Positions 35,993 through 45,419 of a stretch of 64,000 bases of DNA are shown here, piece by piece (position 1 is the first letter of the stretch; every line of letters begins with the position of its first letter). The stretch comes from Streptomyces sp. B1I3. Lineage in GTDB: Bacteria > Actinomycetota > Actinomycetes > Streptomycetales > Streptomycetaceae. The notes beneath the pieces are model-generated. The model was given only the letters and a program-made list of their open reading frames with translations. It had not been told where the DNA came from and made no database searches. The position numbers and the translations under genes are program-made. The stretch covers positions 248,001 through 312,000 of the forward strand of contig NZ_JAUSYD010000001.1 in the NCBI RefSeq assembly GCF_030816615.1, written 5' to 3'.

Positions 35993-36973
35993 TCACTCGG
36001 CTCCGGCCGCCACGACCAGAACGATCTTGCCGGTCGTACGGCCCGTCTCACCGAGGGAATGCGCCTTGGCCGCCTCCACCAGTGGGAACGTGGCATCGAT
36101 GTGGGCGCGCAGCGAGCCCGCTTCGACGAGGTCGGCAACGGCGCGCATACCCGCGTGGTCGGCCTCGACGAGCAGTGTCCGCACGCGTACGCCGAGTTCA
36201 GCGGCCCTCGCCGCTTCGTCGGGCGTGGCGCCGCCCAGCAGGGACACGACGACGCCACCAGGACGAAGAACCTCCAGGGACCGGGTCCGGGTGTCCCCGG
36301 CGAGCGGGTCGAGGACCATGTCGACGTCGCTCACGGCACGAGCGAAGTCGGTGGTGTGGTAGTCGATCACCTCGTCAGCGCCGAGGGCGCGGACGAAGTC
36401 GTGCTTCGGCGCGCTGGCGGTGCCGATGACGTACGCGCCGCGGGACTTGGCGATCTGCACGGCAAGGTGCCCGACACCACCGGCTGCCGCGTGGATGAGT
36501 ACGCGCTGTCCGGTTCGGACGTCGGCGGTGTCGACGATCGCCTGGTAAGCCGTGAGCGCGGCCAGCGGAAGGGCCCCCGCCTGGACATGGTCGATTCCGG
36601 CCGGCTTGTGGGTGAAGGCGCGAGCCGGCCCGGTCACGAACTCCGCGTGGGAACCTACGCCGAACGGGTAGGGGAGCATCCCGAAGACCTCGTCGCCCGG
36701 CTCGAACAGGGTCACGCCGTACCCGACCGCCTCGACGACACCGGAGACGTCCCAGCCGAGGACGAGCGGGAGGCGGTCCAGGAAGAGCCCTTGGGACCGG
36801 TGCTTCCAGTCGGTGGGGTTGATGCCGGCCGCGCGGACGGCGACCAGGATCTGGCTCGGTCCGGGTACGGGCCTCGGGAGCCGGGTCGGCTTGAGGACCT
36901 CGGGGCTCCCGTGCGTGTCCTGGCTGATGGCCAGCATGGTGGTGGGTGCGTCGGAGTTCGTGTCGTTCGTCAT
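35993..36973 (-). CDS. NADP-dependent zinc-type quinone oxidoreductase (MDR family)
   Basis: 326 residues from the ATG at 36973. GroES-like N-terminal domain: VRAAGINPTDWKHRSQGLF, GWDVSGVVEAVGYGVTLFEPG, and no zinc-binding Cys set, as in quinone reductases. Rossmann domain: TGQRVLIHAAAGGVGHLAVQIA (residues ~150-170), ALGADEVIDYHTTDF, RPGGVVVSLLGG. It probably reduces quinones or enones with NADPH. It is divergent by only 69 bp from the GlxA-type AraC regulator at 37043, which likely controls it. Confidence 0.9.
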   Translation of the reverse strand: MTNDTNSDAPTTMLAISQDTHGSPEVLKPTRLPRPVPGPSQILVAVRAAGINPTDWKHRSQGLFLDRLPLVLGWDVSGVVEAVGYGVTLFEPGDEVFGMLPYPFGVGSHAEFVTGPARAFTHKPAGIDHVQAGALPLAALTAYQAIVDTADVRTGQRVLIHAAAGGVGHLAVQIAKSRGAYVIGTASAPKHDFVRALGADEVIDYHTTDFARAVSDVDMVLDPLAGDTRTRSLEVLRPGGVVVSLLGGATPDEAARAAELGVRVRTLLVEADHAGMRAVADLVEAGSLRAHIDATFPLVEAAKAHSLGETGRTTGKIVLVVAAGAE

Positions 36974-37042
36974 GGGACCAGCCTCCCGGTTCCCCGCCGC
37001 ACGTACCATGGCATGATTGCCACCTTTCGACAGGATCCTGCC

Positions 37043-38056
37043 ATGGGAAGCGTTCACCGCGTCGTCGTACTCGCCCTCGACGGGGTCTATCCGTTCGAGC
37101 TGGGCATCCCGAGCCGCGTCTTCGGCGCGGCCGGGGGCAGGTATGAGGTTTTGACCTGCGGAATCGACGGGGCGCAGGTGCGGACCAACTCCGACTTCTC
37201 GATCACTGTCGAGCACGGCCCGCAGGTTCTGTCCACCGCCGATACCGTCGTCATCCCTCCGTTCGACATGGACCGTCTGGCGCGGGAGATCCCGCGGAGC
37301 GTCGTGGACGCTCTCGCATCGGTGAAGCCCGGCACACGCATCGTGTCTATCTGCACGGGTGCGTTCGTCCTCGCCGCGGCCGGGCTCCTGGACGGCCGGG
37401 CCGCCACGACGCACTGGGCGCTCGCCGACACCTTCCGCGACTGGTTCCCGGATGTGGCCCTGGATCCGGATGTCCTGTTCGTCGACGACGGCGACATCCT
37501 CACGTCGGCGGGTGCGTCGTCCGGGGTGGACGTCTGCCTGCACCTCGTGCGCGAGGACTGCGGTACGCAGGTCGCCAACCACGTGGCACGCGTCTGCGTC
37601 GTACCGCCGTGGCGGGACGGCGGCCAGGCACAGTACATCGAACAGCCGGTGCCCGCGGCGCCCGCCGGTGGGACGGCCGCGACCCGCCAGTGGGCCCTGG
37701 AGCACCTCGACGAACCCCTCAGCCTGGCCGAGTTGGCGGGTCACGCCCGTATGAGCCTGCGGACCTTCGCCCGGCGCTTCAAGGACGAGGTGGGGATGAG
37801 CCCGGGCAGGTGGCTGGCGCAGCAGCGCGTGGCACAGGCGCGCCATCTGCTCGAGTCGAGCGATCTGCCGGTGGATGACATCGCCGGCCGGGTCGGCTTC
37901 GCCACCGGCACGTCCCTGCGCCAGCACCTCCACGCCGCGATCGGCGTGTCGCCGCTGAGGTACCGACGCACGTTCCGCGGCACACTGCCGGCGTCGGAGG
38001 ATGCGCCCGGTGCGGATCCCGGACAGCGACCGAAGCTGAACGCCGCGCAGCCGTAA
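37043..38056 (+). CDS. GlxA-family AraC-type transcriptional regulator
   Basis: 337 residues from the ATG at 37043 (MGSVHRVVVLALDGVYPFEL). Residues 1-190 are a DJ-1/PfpI (class I amidotransferase-like) domain: VLALDGVYPFELGIPSRVF, TRIVSICTGAFVLAAAGLLDG with the elbow Cys, TTHWALAD, and ILTSAGASSGVDVCLHLV. Residues ~225-320 hold two AraC HTHs: LSLAELAGHARMSLRTFARRF and LPVDDIAGRVGFATGTSLRQH. The family senses small molecules with the DJ-1 part. The divergent oxidoreductase at 36973 is the likely target. An in-frame ATG at 37013 would add 10 residues. Confidence 0.9.
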   Translation: MGSVHRVVVLALDGVYPFELGIPSRVFGAAGGRYEVLTCGIDGAQVRTNSDFSITVEHGPQVLSTADTVVIPPFDMDRLAREIPRSVVDALASVKPGTRIVSICTGAFVLAAAGLLDGRAATTHWALADTFRDWFPDVALDPDVLFVDDGDILTSAGASSGVDVCLHLVREDCGTQVANHVARVCVVPPWRDGGQAQYIEQPVPAAPAGGTAATRQWALEHLDEPLSLAELAGHARMSLRTFARRFKDEVGMSPGRWLAQQRVAQARHLLESSDLPVDDIAGRVGFATGTSLRQHLHAAIGVSPLRYRRTFRGTLPASEDAPGADPGQRPKLNAAQP

Positions 38057-38413
38057 GGGGCCTGACGGCGCACACCGGCACGGCACTGCGTCACGTTCCG
38101 GTTCGGGGGATGGAGGACCGACCGGACCGGCACGGCGGACCGGCCCGGCGGCCCGCTCGGCGCGACGGCCGTGTGCCGAGTGGTGGCCGTATCTCTCCGG
38201 TCACCGTGTCCCGGGGCATCCGCGCACGTCATGCCCGTACCGGCGCCGCTCAGCGGTGGCCGCCACGACCACTTCCGTGCACGTGGCCGAGCGGGGCACG
38301 GACGGCTCGCTCCCCGCCATTCCCGCGAGGCCGGCACCTTGACATCGCGGCACCTGTTGTGGCTGGTCAGGGCGGTTACAGGGGCTTTTCGGCCCTCGGT
38401 CATAGTGGGCGCC
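38057..38413. other. intergenic, no gene seen
   Basis: Upstream of the FAD monooxygenase; frames are noise. Confidence 0.35.
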
Positions 38414-39976
38414 ATGGACTATGACGTAGTGGTGGCCGGAGGCGGCCCGGTCGGACTGATGCTGGCCTGCGAGCTCCGGCTCGGGGGCGCGCGGGTGGCC
38501 GTCCTGGAGCGCCTCACCGAAGTGGACCCGACAATCAAGGGCGGAGCGATCACCACGCCCAGCGCCGAGGCGCTCTACCGCCGGGGGATGTTGCCCGCGC
38601 TGGCCGAGGTGCAGCGACAGGCCATGGACCGCTTCCGGGCGTTCATGCGCGAGCGCAACGGCGGGAGCGAAGGCAGGGCTGCAGGCCAAGGACTCGGTTT
38701 CGTCGGGCACTTCGGCGGGATCATGCTGCGCGCCGACCTGGTGGACCGTACGGACCCCGGCTTCGGCGACGCCGGGCCCGCCGCCGACGTCAGCCTCGTG
38801 GCGCAGCAGGACATCGAGCGGCTGCTCGGCAGGCGGGCGGACGACCTGGGCGTCGATGTGCGCCGGGGAGTGGAGCTGACCGGCTTCGAGGCGGACGACG
38901 GGGCAGTCACCGTACGGACGAACAGGGGGGCGATACGCGCCGGCTGGCTCGTCGGCTGCGACGGCGGCCGCAGCACGGTGCGCAAGCTCGCGGGGTTCGA
39001 ATTCCCCGGTACGGAACCGGAGATCACCTGTCACCAGGCGATCGTGGAGATGACCGGCTCCGAGGATCTGACGGTCGGCTGGACCGCCACGGACACCGGG
39101 GTGTACGCCCACGGGCCGATGCCGGGCCGTATCGTCACCGTCGAGTTCGACGGCCCGCCGGCCGACCGGGACGCGCCGGTGACCACCGAGGACCTGCAGG
39201 CGCGGCTGCGACGCGTATCCGGCGTGGACGTCACCATCACCCGGGTGCGGACGGTGACCCGTTTCACCGACCACGCCCGCCAGGTCACCGAGTACCGCAG
39301 GGGCCGGGTGCTGCTGGCGGGCGACGCGGCACACGTGCATTCCGCGTTCGGGAGCCAGGGACTGAGCCTGGGTATCGGGGACGCGATGAACCTCGGCTGG
39401 AAGCTCGCTGCGGTGATCCGCGGCCGGGCGAGGGAAGGGCTGCTCGACACGTACACCTCCGAGCGGCACCCGGTCGGCGCGTGGGTCCTGGACTGGACCC
39501 GGTCCCAGGTCGCGGCCATGCGCCCGGACCCGCAGTCCCGGGCCCTGCGCGAGATCGTCAGTGACCTGGCCGGGACGGTCGTGGGCACCACGTACCTCGC
39601 GGCGCGGCTCAACGGAGCAGGAGTGCGGTACGAGCTGCCCGGCGAGCACCCGCTGACCGGTCGCAGCACCCCGGACCTCCGGCTCACCGACGGCGGCCGC
39701 GTCGCGGACCACCTCCAGGGCGGTCGGGCGATCCTGCTCGACCTCACCGGCGACCCGGAACTCCAGGCTCTTGCCTCGGGGTACGCCGACTGCGTCGACA
39801 CCGTCACGACCGGCTGCCCGTCCCACCCGGACCTGGCGGCGGTCCTCGTCCGGCCGGACGGCTTCACGGCCTGGGCGGCCGACACGGGCGCGCAGGCGCC
39901 GACATCTACGGCCGGGCTGGCGGAGGCGCTGGAGGAGTGGTTCGGAGTGCCGGAGGGCGCGGTGACGCCGGGCTGA
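38414..39976 (+). CDS. FAD-dependent aromatic-type monooxygenase (PheA/TfdB class)
   Basis: 520 residues. FAD-binding signature VVVAGGGPVGLMLACELRLGG (residues ~5-25), with Glu at the end of strand 2 (VLERL). The NADPH/FAD DG motif is WLVGCDGGRSTVRKLAG (~178-194), and the GD motif is RGRVLLAGDAAHVHSAFGSQG with LSLGIGDAMNLGWKLAA (~298-330). The C-terminal ~100 residues form the thioredoxin-like domain of this class (ILLDLTGDPELQALASG, VLVRPDGFTAWAAD). Members hydroxylate phenols, polyketides or rifampicin. The start at the Met of MDYDVVV is chosen by similarity; no strong ribosome site. Stand-alone gene. Confidence 0.9.
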   Translation: MDYDVVVAGGGPVGLMLACELRLGGARVAVLERLTEVDPTIKGGAITTPSAEALYRRGMLPALAEVQRQAMDRFRAFMRERNGGSEGRAAGQGLGFVGHFGGIMLRADLVDRTDPGFGDAGPAADVSLVAQQDIERLLGRRADDLGVDVRRGVELTGFEADDGAVTVRTNRGAIRAGWLVGCDGGRSTVRKLAGFEFPGTEPEITCHQAIVEMTGSEDLTVGWTATDTGVYAHGPMPGRIVTVEFDGPPADRDAPVTTEDLQARLRRVSGVDVTITRVRTVTRFTDHARQVTEYRRGRVLLAGDAAHVHSAFGSQGLSLGIGDAMNLGWKLAAVIRGRAREGLLDTYTSERHPVGAWVLDWTRSQVAAMRPDPQSRALREIVSDLAGTVVGTTYLAARLNGAGVRYELPGEHPLTGRSTPDLRLTDGGRVADHLQGGRAILLDLTGDPELQALASGYADCVDTVTTGCPSHPDLAAVLVRPDGFTAWAADTGAQAPTSTAGLAEALEEWFGVPEGAVTPG

Positions 39977-40421
39977 TCCGCCGGACCTGGGTGGGGCCGC
40001 GCACCGCGGTCCGCCCACGGCGGCAGGATGTGGGTCAGGCGTGTCGTACGCGGGTGCGCGGTGGTGTCTCGGAATGTGCAGCGAGGCAGGCGGAGGCCCG
40101 GGCAGAAATGGAGAGAAGGCGGCCGATTGCGAGGCCGACCGCGTCCCGGCAGGCCTGTGGGCGTCCATAGCCGCCCCCGCGGGTGAACGGCACAGATCGA
40201 AGGTGTCGGACGCGGGCCGGTGCGTGCCCTACGAGAACGGGGCGCGGTGTGTGCCGGCCATGAACCCTGAAGAAGGCGTTCACCGCCGTCGCCGAGGCCG
40301 GCTCCGGCCGGGTGGACGCAACCGCCGGCGCGTTCCGACTCGGTGCCCAGCCCCTCGGCGGCGCGCCGGCCTCCGCCAGGTCCGAGTCGATCCACGCTGC
40401 CGTGGTCTCCACGATGGTGGT
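39977..40421. other. intergenic, no gene recognised
   Basis: A plus-strand stretch near 40265 (LKKAFTAVAEAGSG) faintly resembles a LysR N-terminus but is too short to call. Confidence 0.3.
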
Positions 40422-41270
40422 TCAGGGGGTGAGGGTGACGTTGCCGAGCCGGCTGACCATGGCCGGGTCGCGGTGGTCGAAGAAGAGCGAGACCCCCGTG
40501 TCCAGGGCGGCGACGGTCGCCATCTGGTCGTCGGTGAGCTCGAAGTCGAAGATGTCGAGGTTCTCCGCCATGCGCTCGGCGCGCACCGACTTCGGGATGA
40601 CGACGACACCGCGCTGAACGAGCCAGCGCAACACGACCTGCGCCACTGACTTGCCGTGCGCGGTGGCGATCGCGCTCAGACGCGGGTCGGTGAACAGGTT
40701 GTTGCGTCCCTCGGCGAAGGGGCCCCACGACTCGATCTGCACCCCGCGCTCACGCATCAGCTCCTGGTCCGCGGTGCGCTGGAAGAACGGATGGGTCTCG
40801 ACCTGGTTCACCGCCGGGGTGATCTCGTTGTGGTCGATGAGGTCGACGAGCCGGTCCGGGTAGAAGTTCGAAACCCCGATCGCCCGGATGAGACCTTCGC
40901 GGTGCAGGGCTTCCATGGCCCGCCAGGAGCCGTAGACATCGCCGTAGGGCTGGTGGATCAGATACAGGTCGAGGTGATCCAGCCCCAGCTTGCGCAGGGA
41001 GGTGTCGAACGCGCGCTTCGCCCTGTCGTCACCGGCATCCGAAATCCACAGCTTGGTCGTGACGAACAGGTCCTCACGGGGGATGCCGCTGCTCCTGATC
41101 GCGCGGCCGACGGCCTCCTCGTTACCGTAAGCCGCGGCCGTGTCCAGGGACCGGTATCCGGCCGCGAGGGCGTCACTGACGGCTCGCTCGGTCTGCTCGG
41201 GCGGAATCTGGTAGACGCCGAAGCCGAGGATCGGCATTTCGACGCCGTTGTTCAGGGTGCGGGTCTGCAT
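40422..41270 (-). CDS. aldo/keto reductase
   Basis: 282 residues, complete TIM-barrel AKR of the 2,5-diketo-gluconate-reductase group. The catalytic tetrad is visible: Asp43 and Tyr48 in [17 protein letters not shown], Lys73 in FVTTKLW, His106 in [11 protein letters not shown]. Cofactor and barrel motifs follow: [52 protein letters not shown]. It reduces aldehydes or ketones with NADPH; substrate unknown. Just upstream on the same strand (41286-41800) is the wreck of another AKR subfamily member. Confidence 0.93.
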   Translation of the reverse strand: MQTRTLNNGVEMPILGFGVYQIPPEQTERAVSDALAAGYRSLDTAAAYGNEEAVGRAIRSSGIPREDLFVTTKLWISDAGDDRAKRAFDTSLRKLGLDHLDLYLIHQPYGDVYGSWRAMEALHREGLIRAIGVSNFYPDRLVDLIDHNEITPAVNQVETHPFFQRTADQELMRERGVQIESWGPFAEGRNNLFTDPRLSAIATAHGKSVAQVVLRWLVQRGVVVIPKSVRAERMAENLDIFDFELTDDQMATVAALDTGVSLFFDHRDPAMVSRLGNVTLTP

Positions 41271-41285
41271 GACAGCTCCTTACGG

Positions 41286-41800
41286 ACGAGTGTGTTGTGC
41301 GGGCCGGGGCAGCGTGCACGCATCTGCGGGGCGCCCTTCTGGTGCGTCTCTCCGGCAGCCGGAGGCAGGCCGGAGACCCGCCGAGCGCTCCTGGGGTCAG
41401 CCGGATGTCGGCGGCGGCGTCTTCCTCGACCTGGGCCACCCGCCTGGCCGGGTACGGGGCGATATCCTCACTGTGGGCCAGCAGTCAGACCGGCGCGACC
41501 TGCGCCGCGCGGCGCCCACCTCGGCTGCGCCGGCCCGCTCCTTGTCGGCGGGTGCCAGGTGCACCGGACATCCGCACTCCTCCGGGCCGCGCGTCCACAG
41601 CGCGCACCGGCCGGACGGCGGCGACGCGGCGGACGACGTGGGCACCGCGGAACGTGTCCGGCGCCCGGCTTCGGACAGGCCGAAGAAACGGCCCCTGCCC
41701 CTCGCCCTCGGCTCCGCCACCGCCCGGTCTCCTCGACCGGCGTGTTCGGATGGCCACGGTGCTGGGTGGCGGTACAGGTCGAGGTGGTCGGTCCGCTTCA
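41286..41800 (-). pseudogene. decayed aldo/keto reductase of a second subfamily
   Basis: Minus-strand pieces in several frames align in order with AKR13-type enzymes: TDHLDLYR (normally TDYIDLYYQHR), NTPVEET, GRFFGLSEAGRRT, FRGAHVVRRVAAVRPVRAVDA (normally RRAHAVHPIAAVQSEYS), ALWTRGPEE, and near the end VAQVEEDAAADIRLTPGAL. At least three frame changes and an internal deletion are needed. The N-terminal third is missing. Confidence 0.65.
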
Positions 41801-41907
41801 GGCGGCGTGCGGCCCGGCTGGGGCCCGTTTACGGCCTCCGACGGAACGGCCCCGCGGCGGCACGTGTCCATCGGCCCGCTGCGCGCACGTCGTCGGCTCG
41901 AGCCCGG

Positions 41908-42246
41908 CTACTGAGAGTCCGGCTTTCGGCTGCGGTCGCTCTCGTCCTGCACGAGAAGAGAGAGCAGGGAGGCCACGGAGAGGCCGGCTTCTGCGGGGTG
42001 GCGCAGTACCTTGTCCGGCTGGATGCGGTAGGTGTTCGCACGCCCCTCGCGGGTGTGGGAGAGGTAACCGTCCCGCTCGAGGTCGGAAATGATCCGCTGG
42101 ACCGCGCGCTCCGTGAGCCGGCAGTGCGCGGCGATGTCGCGGATCCTGGCGTTCGGGTCGTCTGCGATGGCTGCCAGCACGCGCGCGTGATTGGTGATGA
42201 ACGTCCATCCGGTGTGGGCTTCAGGTACTCCGAGCATGCACTCCAT
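41908..42246 (-). CDS. winged-helix (MarR/ArsR-like) transcriptional regulator
   Basis: 112 residues from the ATG at 42246. HTH region: HARVLAAIADDPNARIRDIAA, HCRLTERAVQRIISDLERDGY (recognition helix ~49-65), then the wing LSHTREGRANTYRIQPD. The N-terminus lacks a ligand domain, and the C-terminal ~25 residues are a helix (LSVASLLSLLVQDES) that may dimerise. It is divergent from the STAS gene at 42317, only ~70 bp away. A role in controlling that pair is inferred. Confidence 0.85.
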   Translation of the reverse strand: MECMLGVPEAHTGWTFITNHARVLAAIADDPNARIRDIAAHCRLTERAVQRIISDLERDGYLSHTREGRANTYRIQPDKVLRHPAEAGLSVASLLSLLVQDESDRSRKPDSQ

Positions 42247-42316
42247 TTTAGGGGTACGCAGTTGCCGGAACTCGACTACATGACATACTTTTCGTGTAAT
42301 CGCCGACAGGAAAGAA

Positions 42317-42748
42317 GTGCAGGAGGCCCCGGCAGTGCGGTGCAGCGAGACCGGCACATCAACGCGCGTCAGCGACGCCGACGAAAGCGGCCCACACACG
42401 CCTGCCCAGGCCGGGCCGGAGCCGGCGCGGGAGCGTGTGGTGCAGTACGAACGGCAAGGCGCCTGGGTCGTCGCCGCATACGGCTCCTACGACGTGGACT
42501 CGATCCGGCCCCTGGCCGAGGCGTTGACAGCCGCGACCCGCAAGCACCCGAACGTGGTCCTGGACGCCTCCGGTGTCACCTTCGCGGATTCGTCGTTGCT
42601 CAACCTGCTGCTTGTCACCCACCGAGCCGTCCCCCTGTGCGTGGCCGCCCCTGGGCCCCAGCTGCGGCGCCTCCTGGAGATCACCGGAGTCGACACAGTC
42701 CTGGAGGTGAGGGCCACGGTGGAGGAAGCCGTCGCGCTCCAGGTGTAG
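42317..42748 (+). CDS. STAS-domain anti-sigma factor antagonist
   Basis: 143 residues from GTG at 42317 after GGAAAG. The first ~40 residues are polar and disordered-looking. The STAS domain spans ~45-143: VVQYERQGAWVVAAYGSYDVD, PNVVLDASGVTFADSSLLNLL with the DSS phosphorylation motif at about residues 95-97, and LRRLLEITGVDTVLEVRATVE. Such proteins bind anti-sigma kinases (RsbW/SpoIIAB type) when unphosphorylated. No kinase or sigma gene is adjacent, so its partner is elsewhere. The divergent HTH gene may regulate it. Confidence 0.88.
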   Translation: MQEAPAVRCSETGTSTRVSDADESGPHTPAQAGPEPARERVVQYERQGAWVVAAYGSYDVDSIRPLAEALTAATRKHPNVVLDASGVTFADSSLLNLLLVTHRAVPLCVAAPGPQLRRLLEITGVDTVLEVRATVEEAVALQV

Positions 42749-43078
42749 TGACCACGGGCGCTGTCGACGTGGGTCCTGGTCGGAGGCAAGACCTGCGGTG
42801 CGGTGGGGGTGCCGGGTCTCCAGCACACCGGAGGTCTTGGTGCCTCACCGTGGTGCCCGGTTCATCGCTGGACACGGTTGCGTTTCTTGTACGCCTCGCG
42901 GTCGAAGGCCGACCGGGAACAGGTCGATCCGCGCCCTCTGCGCGCCAGTCAACGGCACTCCCGGACCGGCGATCGGAGGTCCCGGACGGGAAGGGCCGAG
43001 GGTCTTGCCCCACGGGTCGCATGTATCGCGTGGGTCGCACGCGAGAACACACCGGCCCCTCCTCGACGAGTGGCTGTG
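42749..43078. other. intergenic, no gene seen
   Basis: No credible frame; noise between the STAS gene and the NTF2-like relic. Confidence 0.35.
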
Positions 43079-43348
43079 TCAGCGGATGTGCAGCCGGTCT
43101 CGGCTCGCGGACCCGGCGCATGGGTCGGCGATCGCCTGGGTGTCCCAGCAGAACGGCCGGACCTCGGTGATCTGCCCGTTCCTGACCGTGCCCGTTTGCA
43201 GGACGGGGAGCCTGAGGTCACGTCCGGTCGCACGAGCGCGAGCACGGACCCGGGTGACAACGACCGCAGTCTCACCGGTGGCCTCGCCGTTCGTCGTGCG
43301 CCGGGTCCCGGAACGGCGCATCGTGTTGACGACGGTGTGCGTCGTCAC
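43079..43348 (-). pseudogene. NTF2/SnoaL-like fragment
   Basis: Minus-strand translation ETAVVVTRVRARARATGRDL, then LPVLQTGTVRNGQITEVRPF and CWDTQAIADPCAG, matches the last three strands of NTF2-like/SnoaL-like proteins (TGRxxxMPVxHxxTVRDGRIxExRPFYWDT). The preceding ~25 residues do not match and the N-terminal helices are missing, so the intact protein (~130 aa) is truncated. A GTG at 43348 opens the frame but is probably not a true start. Confidence 0.5.
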
Positions 43349-43725
43349 GGAGGTCGGGCAGTTCGCAACAGGGGCGGTGCAGGTGCCGGTCCGGCATCTG
43401 ACCGGGTACGTGGAAGTCCGGACGGTCCGGCCTCCTCAGGGGTGATATCGGCTCGTCCGGAGGCGAGAGACTCTCGCGGGCCTCTCGCTCGCTGCCCCCT
43501 CGACCGTACGTGCCGCGCGCTGCGGCAGGGGTGCATTGGCGGTACACCCCTTGACAGTGACTGGCTGCCCCGGGCCGATGCCGGTTACCTGGATGAAGTG
43601 GCCCTCTCCCCCGCCGACGGCGGGGGAAGCCGTGAGGTCGCGCCCCGGCGGACAGCACCGCCCCTGTCCCAGGCGCACCCGTGAGCGGCACCGCAGGGCC
43701 CGTGACCTACTACGGAAGGATTTCC
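43349..43725. other. intergenic, no gene seen
   Basis: Leader of the alcohol dehydrogenase. GGAAGGA lies just before its ATG. Confidence 0.35.
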
Positions 43726-44742
43726 ATGCGCGGAGCAGTGATCCACGCCCCCGGTGATGTGCGCTTCGAGTCTCTCGACGACCCGAAGATCCTCCGGCCG
43801 ACCGATGCGGTCATCCGTACAGCCGTCACGTGTGTGTGCGGTTCCGACCTGTGGCCCTACCGGGGCCTGGAGCCGATCGGCGATCCGCACCCGATGGGGC
43901 ACGAGTACGTCGGTTTCGTGGAGGAGGTCGGCAGCGAGGTCACCTCGGTCAGGCCGGGCCAGTTCGTCGTCGGCTCGTTCGCCACCTCGGACAACACCTG
44001 CGCGAACTGCCGGAACGGTTTCCAGTCGAACTGTCTGCACCGGGAGTTCATGAGCACCTGCCAGGCCGACTACGTGCGCATCCCCAACGCCCAGGGCACC
44101 CTGGTCGCCACCGATGAGCACCCTGACGAGGAGGTCTGGCCCGGTCTGCTGGCCGTCTCCGATGTCATGGGCACCGGGTGGTGGGCCGCCGACGCCGCCG
44201 AGGTCAAGCCCGGCTCCACCGCCGTGGTGGTCGGTGACGGCGCAGTCGGTCTGTGCGGGGTGATCGCGGCGAAGGAACTCGGTGCGGCTCGGATCATCGC
44301 GATGAGCCGCCACGAGCCCAGGCAGAAGCTCGCGCGCGAGTTCGGCGCCACCGACATCGTCACCGAGCGCGGCGACGAGGGCGTGGCCCGGGTCAAGGAG
44401 CTGACCGGTGGGATCGGCGCCGACAGTGTGCTGGAGTGCGTCGGGACCGCCGAGGCCATGCGGCAGGCCCTGCACTCGGCGCGGCCCGGCGGCAGCGTCG
44501 GCTTCGTCGGTGTTCCCCACGAGGTCGCCGTCGACGGGCAGGAGCTGTTCTTCTCCCACGTCGGTCTGCGAGGCGGTCCCGCCCCCGTGCGCCGTTACCT
44601 GCCCGACCTGATCGACCGGGTCCTGTCGGGCCGGATCGACCCGGGCAAGGTCTTCGACCTCACCCTGCCCTTGGAGCAGGTCGCCGAAGGCTACGAAGCC
44701 ATGGACGAGCGCCGTGCCGTCAAGGCCCTCCTCAAGCCCTGA
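43726..44742 (+). CDS. zinc-dependent alcohol dehydrogenase (MDR family)
   Basis: 338 residues from the ATG at 43726, with GGAAGGA upstream. Catalytic zinc ligands Cys38 (TCVCGSDLWPYRG), His59 and Glu60 (MGHEYVGFVEEVG) are present. The structural-zinc lobe is atypical: SDNTCANCRNGFQSNC has three Cys (92, 95, 103) and Asp89 where a fourth Cys is usual. NAD(P)-binding motif VVVGDGAVGLCGVIAAKELGA (~165-185), then RIIAMSRHEPRQKLA, GADSVLECVGT and the C-terminal LEQVAEGYEAMDERRAVKALL. It is followed by an SDR relic and a cupin gene. Substrate unknown. Confidence 0.92.
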   Translation: MRGAVIHAPGDVRFESLDDPKILRPTDAVIRTAVTCVCGSDLWPYRGLEPIGDPHPMGHEYVGFVEEVGSEVTSVRPGQFVVGSFATSDNTCANCRNGFQSNCLHREFMSTCQADYVRIPNAQGTLVATDEHPDEEVWPGLLAVSDVMGTGWWAADAAEVKPGSTAVVVGDGAVGLCGVIAAKELGAARIIAMSRHEPRQKLAREFGATDIVTERGDEGVARVKELTGGIGADSVLECVGTAEAMRQALHSARPGGSVGFVGVPHEVAVDGQELFFSHVGLRGGPAPVRRYLPDLIDRVLSGRIDPGKVFDLTLPLEQVAEGYEAMDERRAVKALLKP

Positions 44743-44794
44743 CCCAGCGCCCGGGGCCGGATACCGGCCGCCGGCCCGCACACACCTGCACCGA

Positions 44795-44962
44795 CGCCCC
44801 GACGGTCGGCGAGATGATCGCGAAGTGGGGACGCGACGGCACCGGGGCCGACCGGCCCATCACCCGGCTCGGCATCGCCGACGAGGTCGTCCCGACGGCC
44901 CTGGAGCCGGCTTCGTCACCGGCGTCGCCGTACTGTCGACCGGCGGCCGCGTCACCCGGTGA
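44795..44962 (+). pseudogene. C-terminal relic of a short-chain dehydrogenase
   Basis: One frame gives GADRPITRLGIADEVVPTAL, the RLGxxxEVVxAxLxL segment of SDRs. After a frameshift near 44905, another gives GAGFVTGVAVLSTGGRVTR with a stop, matching the usual FVTGVALPVDGGRTAR end. The remaining ~190 residues of an SDR are missing. Confidence 0.6.
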
Positions 44963-45002
44963 CCAGCCTCATCCCCGTACCGCAGCACCTGAAGGACACC
45001 AC

Positions 45003-45416
45003 ATGGAATTCATCAAGCCCCAGTCGACCAGCAAGGCACCGACCGACTGGTTCACCGGCGACGTCTGGTGGGACGTCATCGTCGCCGGCCAGGAACCCTC
45101 CCGCATGCGTGCCAACCTGGTCCGCTTCTCACCCGGCGCCCGCACCAACTGGCACAGCCATGCCGTCGGGCAGACCTTGCACGTCGTCTCCGGTGTCGCT
45201 CTGATCGGCACCCGGGACGGCACCGTCTTCGAAGCCCACCCCGGCGAGACCGTCAACTGCCCGCCCGGCGAGGAGCACTGGCACGGCGCTGCCCCCGACC
45301 GGTTCATGGAACACATCGCCATGTGGGAGAACACCGGGGACGGCACCCCCGAGACGACCTGGGCCGAACCTGTTTCCGACCAGCAGTACGGCGGCCCCCG
45401 CACGCGCGGCCGGTAG
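45003..45416 (+). CDS. small cupin protein (carboxymuconolactone/AraC-type sensor cupin fold)
   Basis: 137 residues of one cupin_2 domain: VRFSPGARTNWHSHAVGQTLHV holds the two His and Gln/Glu position of motif 1 (residues ~42-60), GVALIGTRDGTVFEAHPGETV is the middle, and NCPPGEEHWHGAAPDRFMEHI is motif 2 with additional His. Such small cupins often sit beside alcohol dehydrogenases and SDRs in actinomycetes, as here. Likely metal-binding, possibly an isomerase or lactonase accessory; exact role unknown. Confidence 0.87.
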   Translation: MEFIKPQSTSKAPTDWFTGDVWWDVIVAGQEPSRMRANLVRFSPGARTNWHSHAVGQTLHVVSGVALIGTRDGTVFEAHPGETVNCPPGEEHWHGAAPDRFMEHIAMWENTGDGTPETTWAEPVSDQQYGGPRTRGR

Positions 45417-45419
45417 CCC

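Noticed and set aside
40035..40412. Weak LysR-like start (AFTAVAEAGSG) in the spacer before the aldo/keto reductase
   Set aside because: Only about ten residues match, with no HTH continuation.
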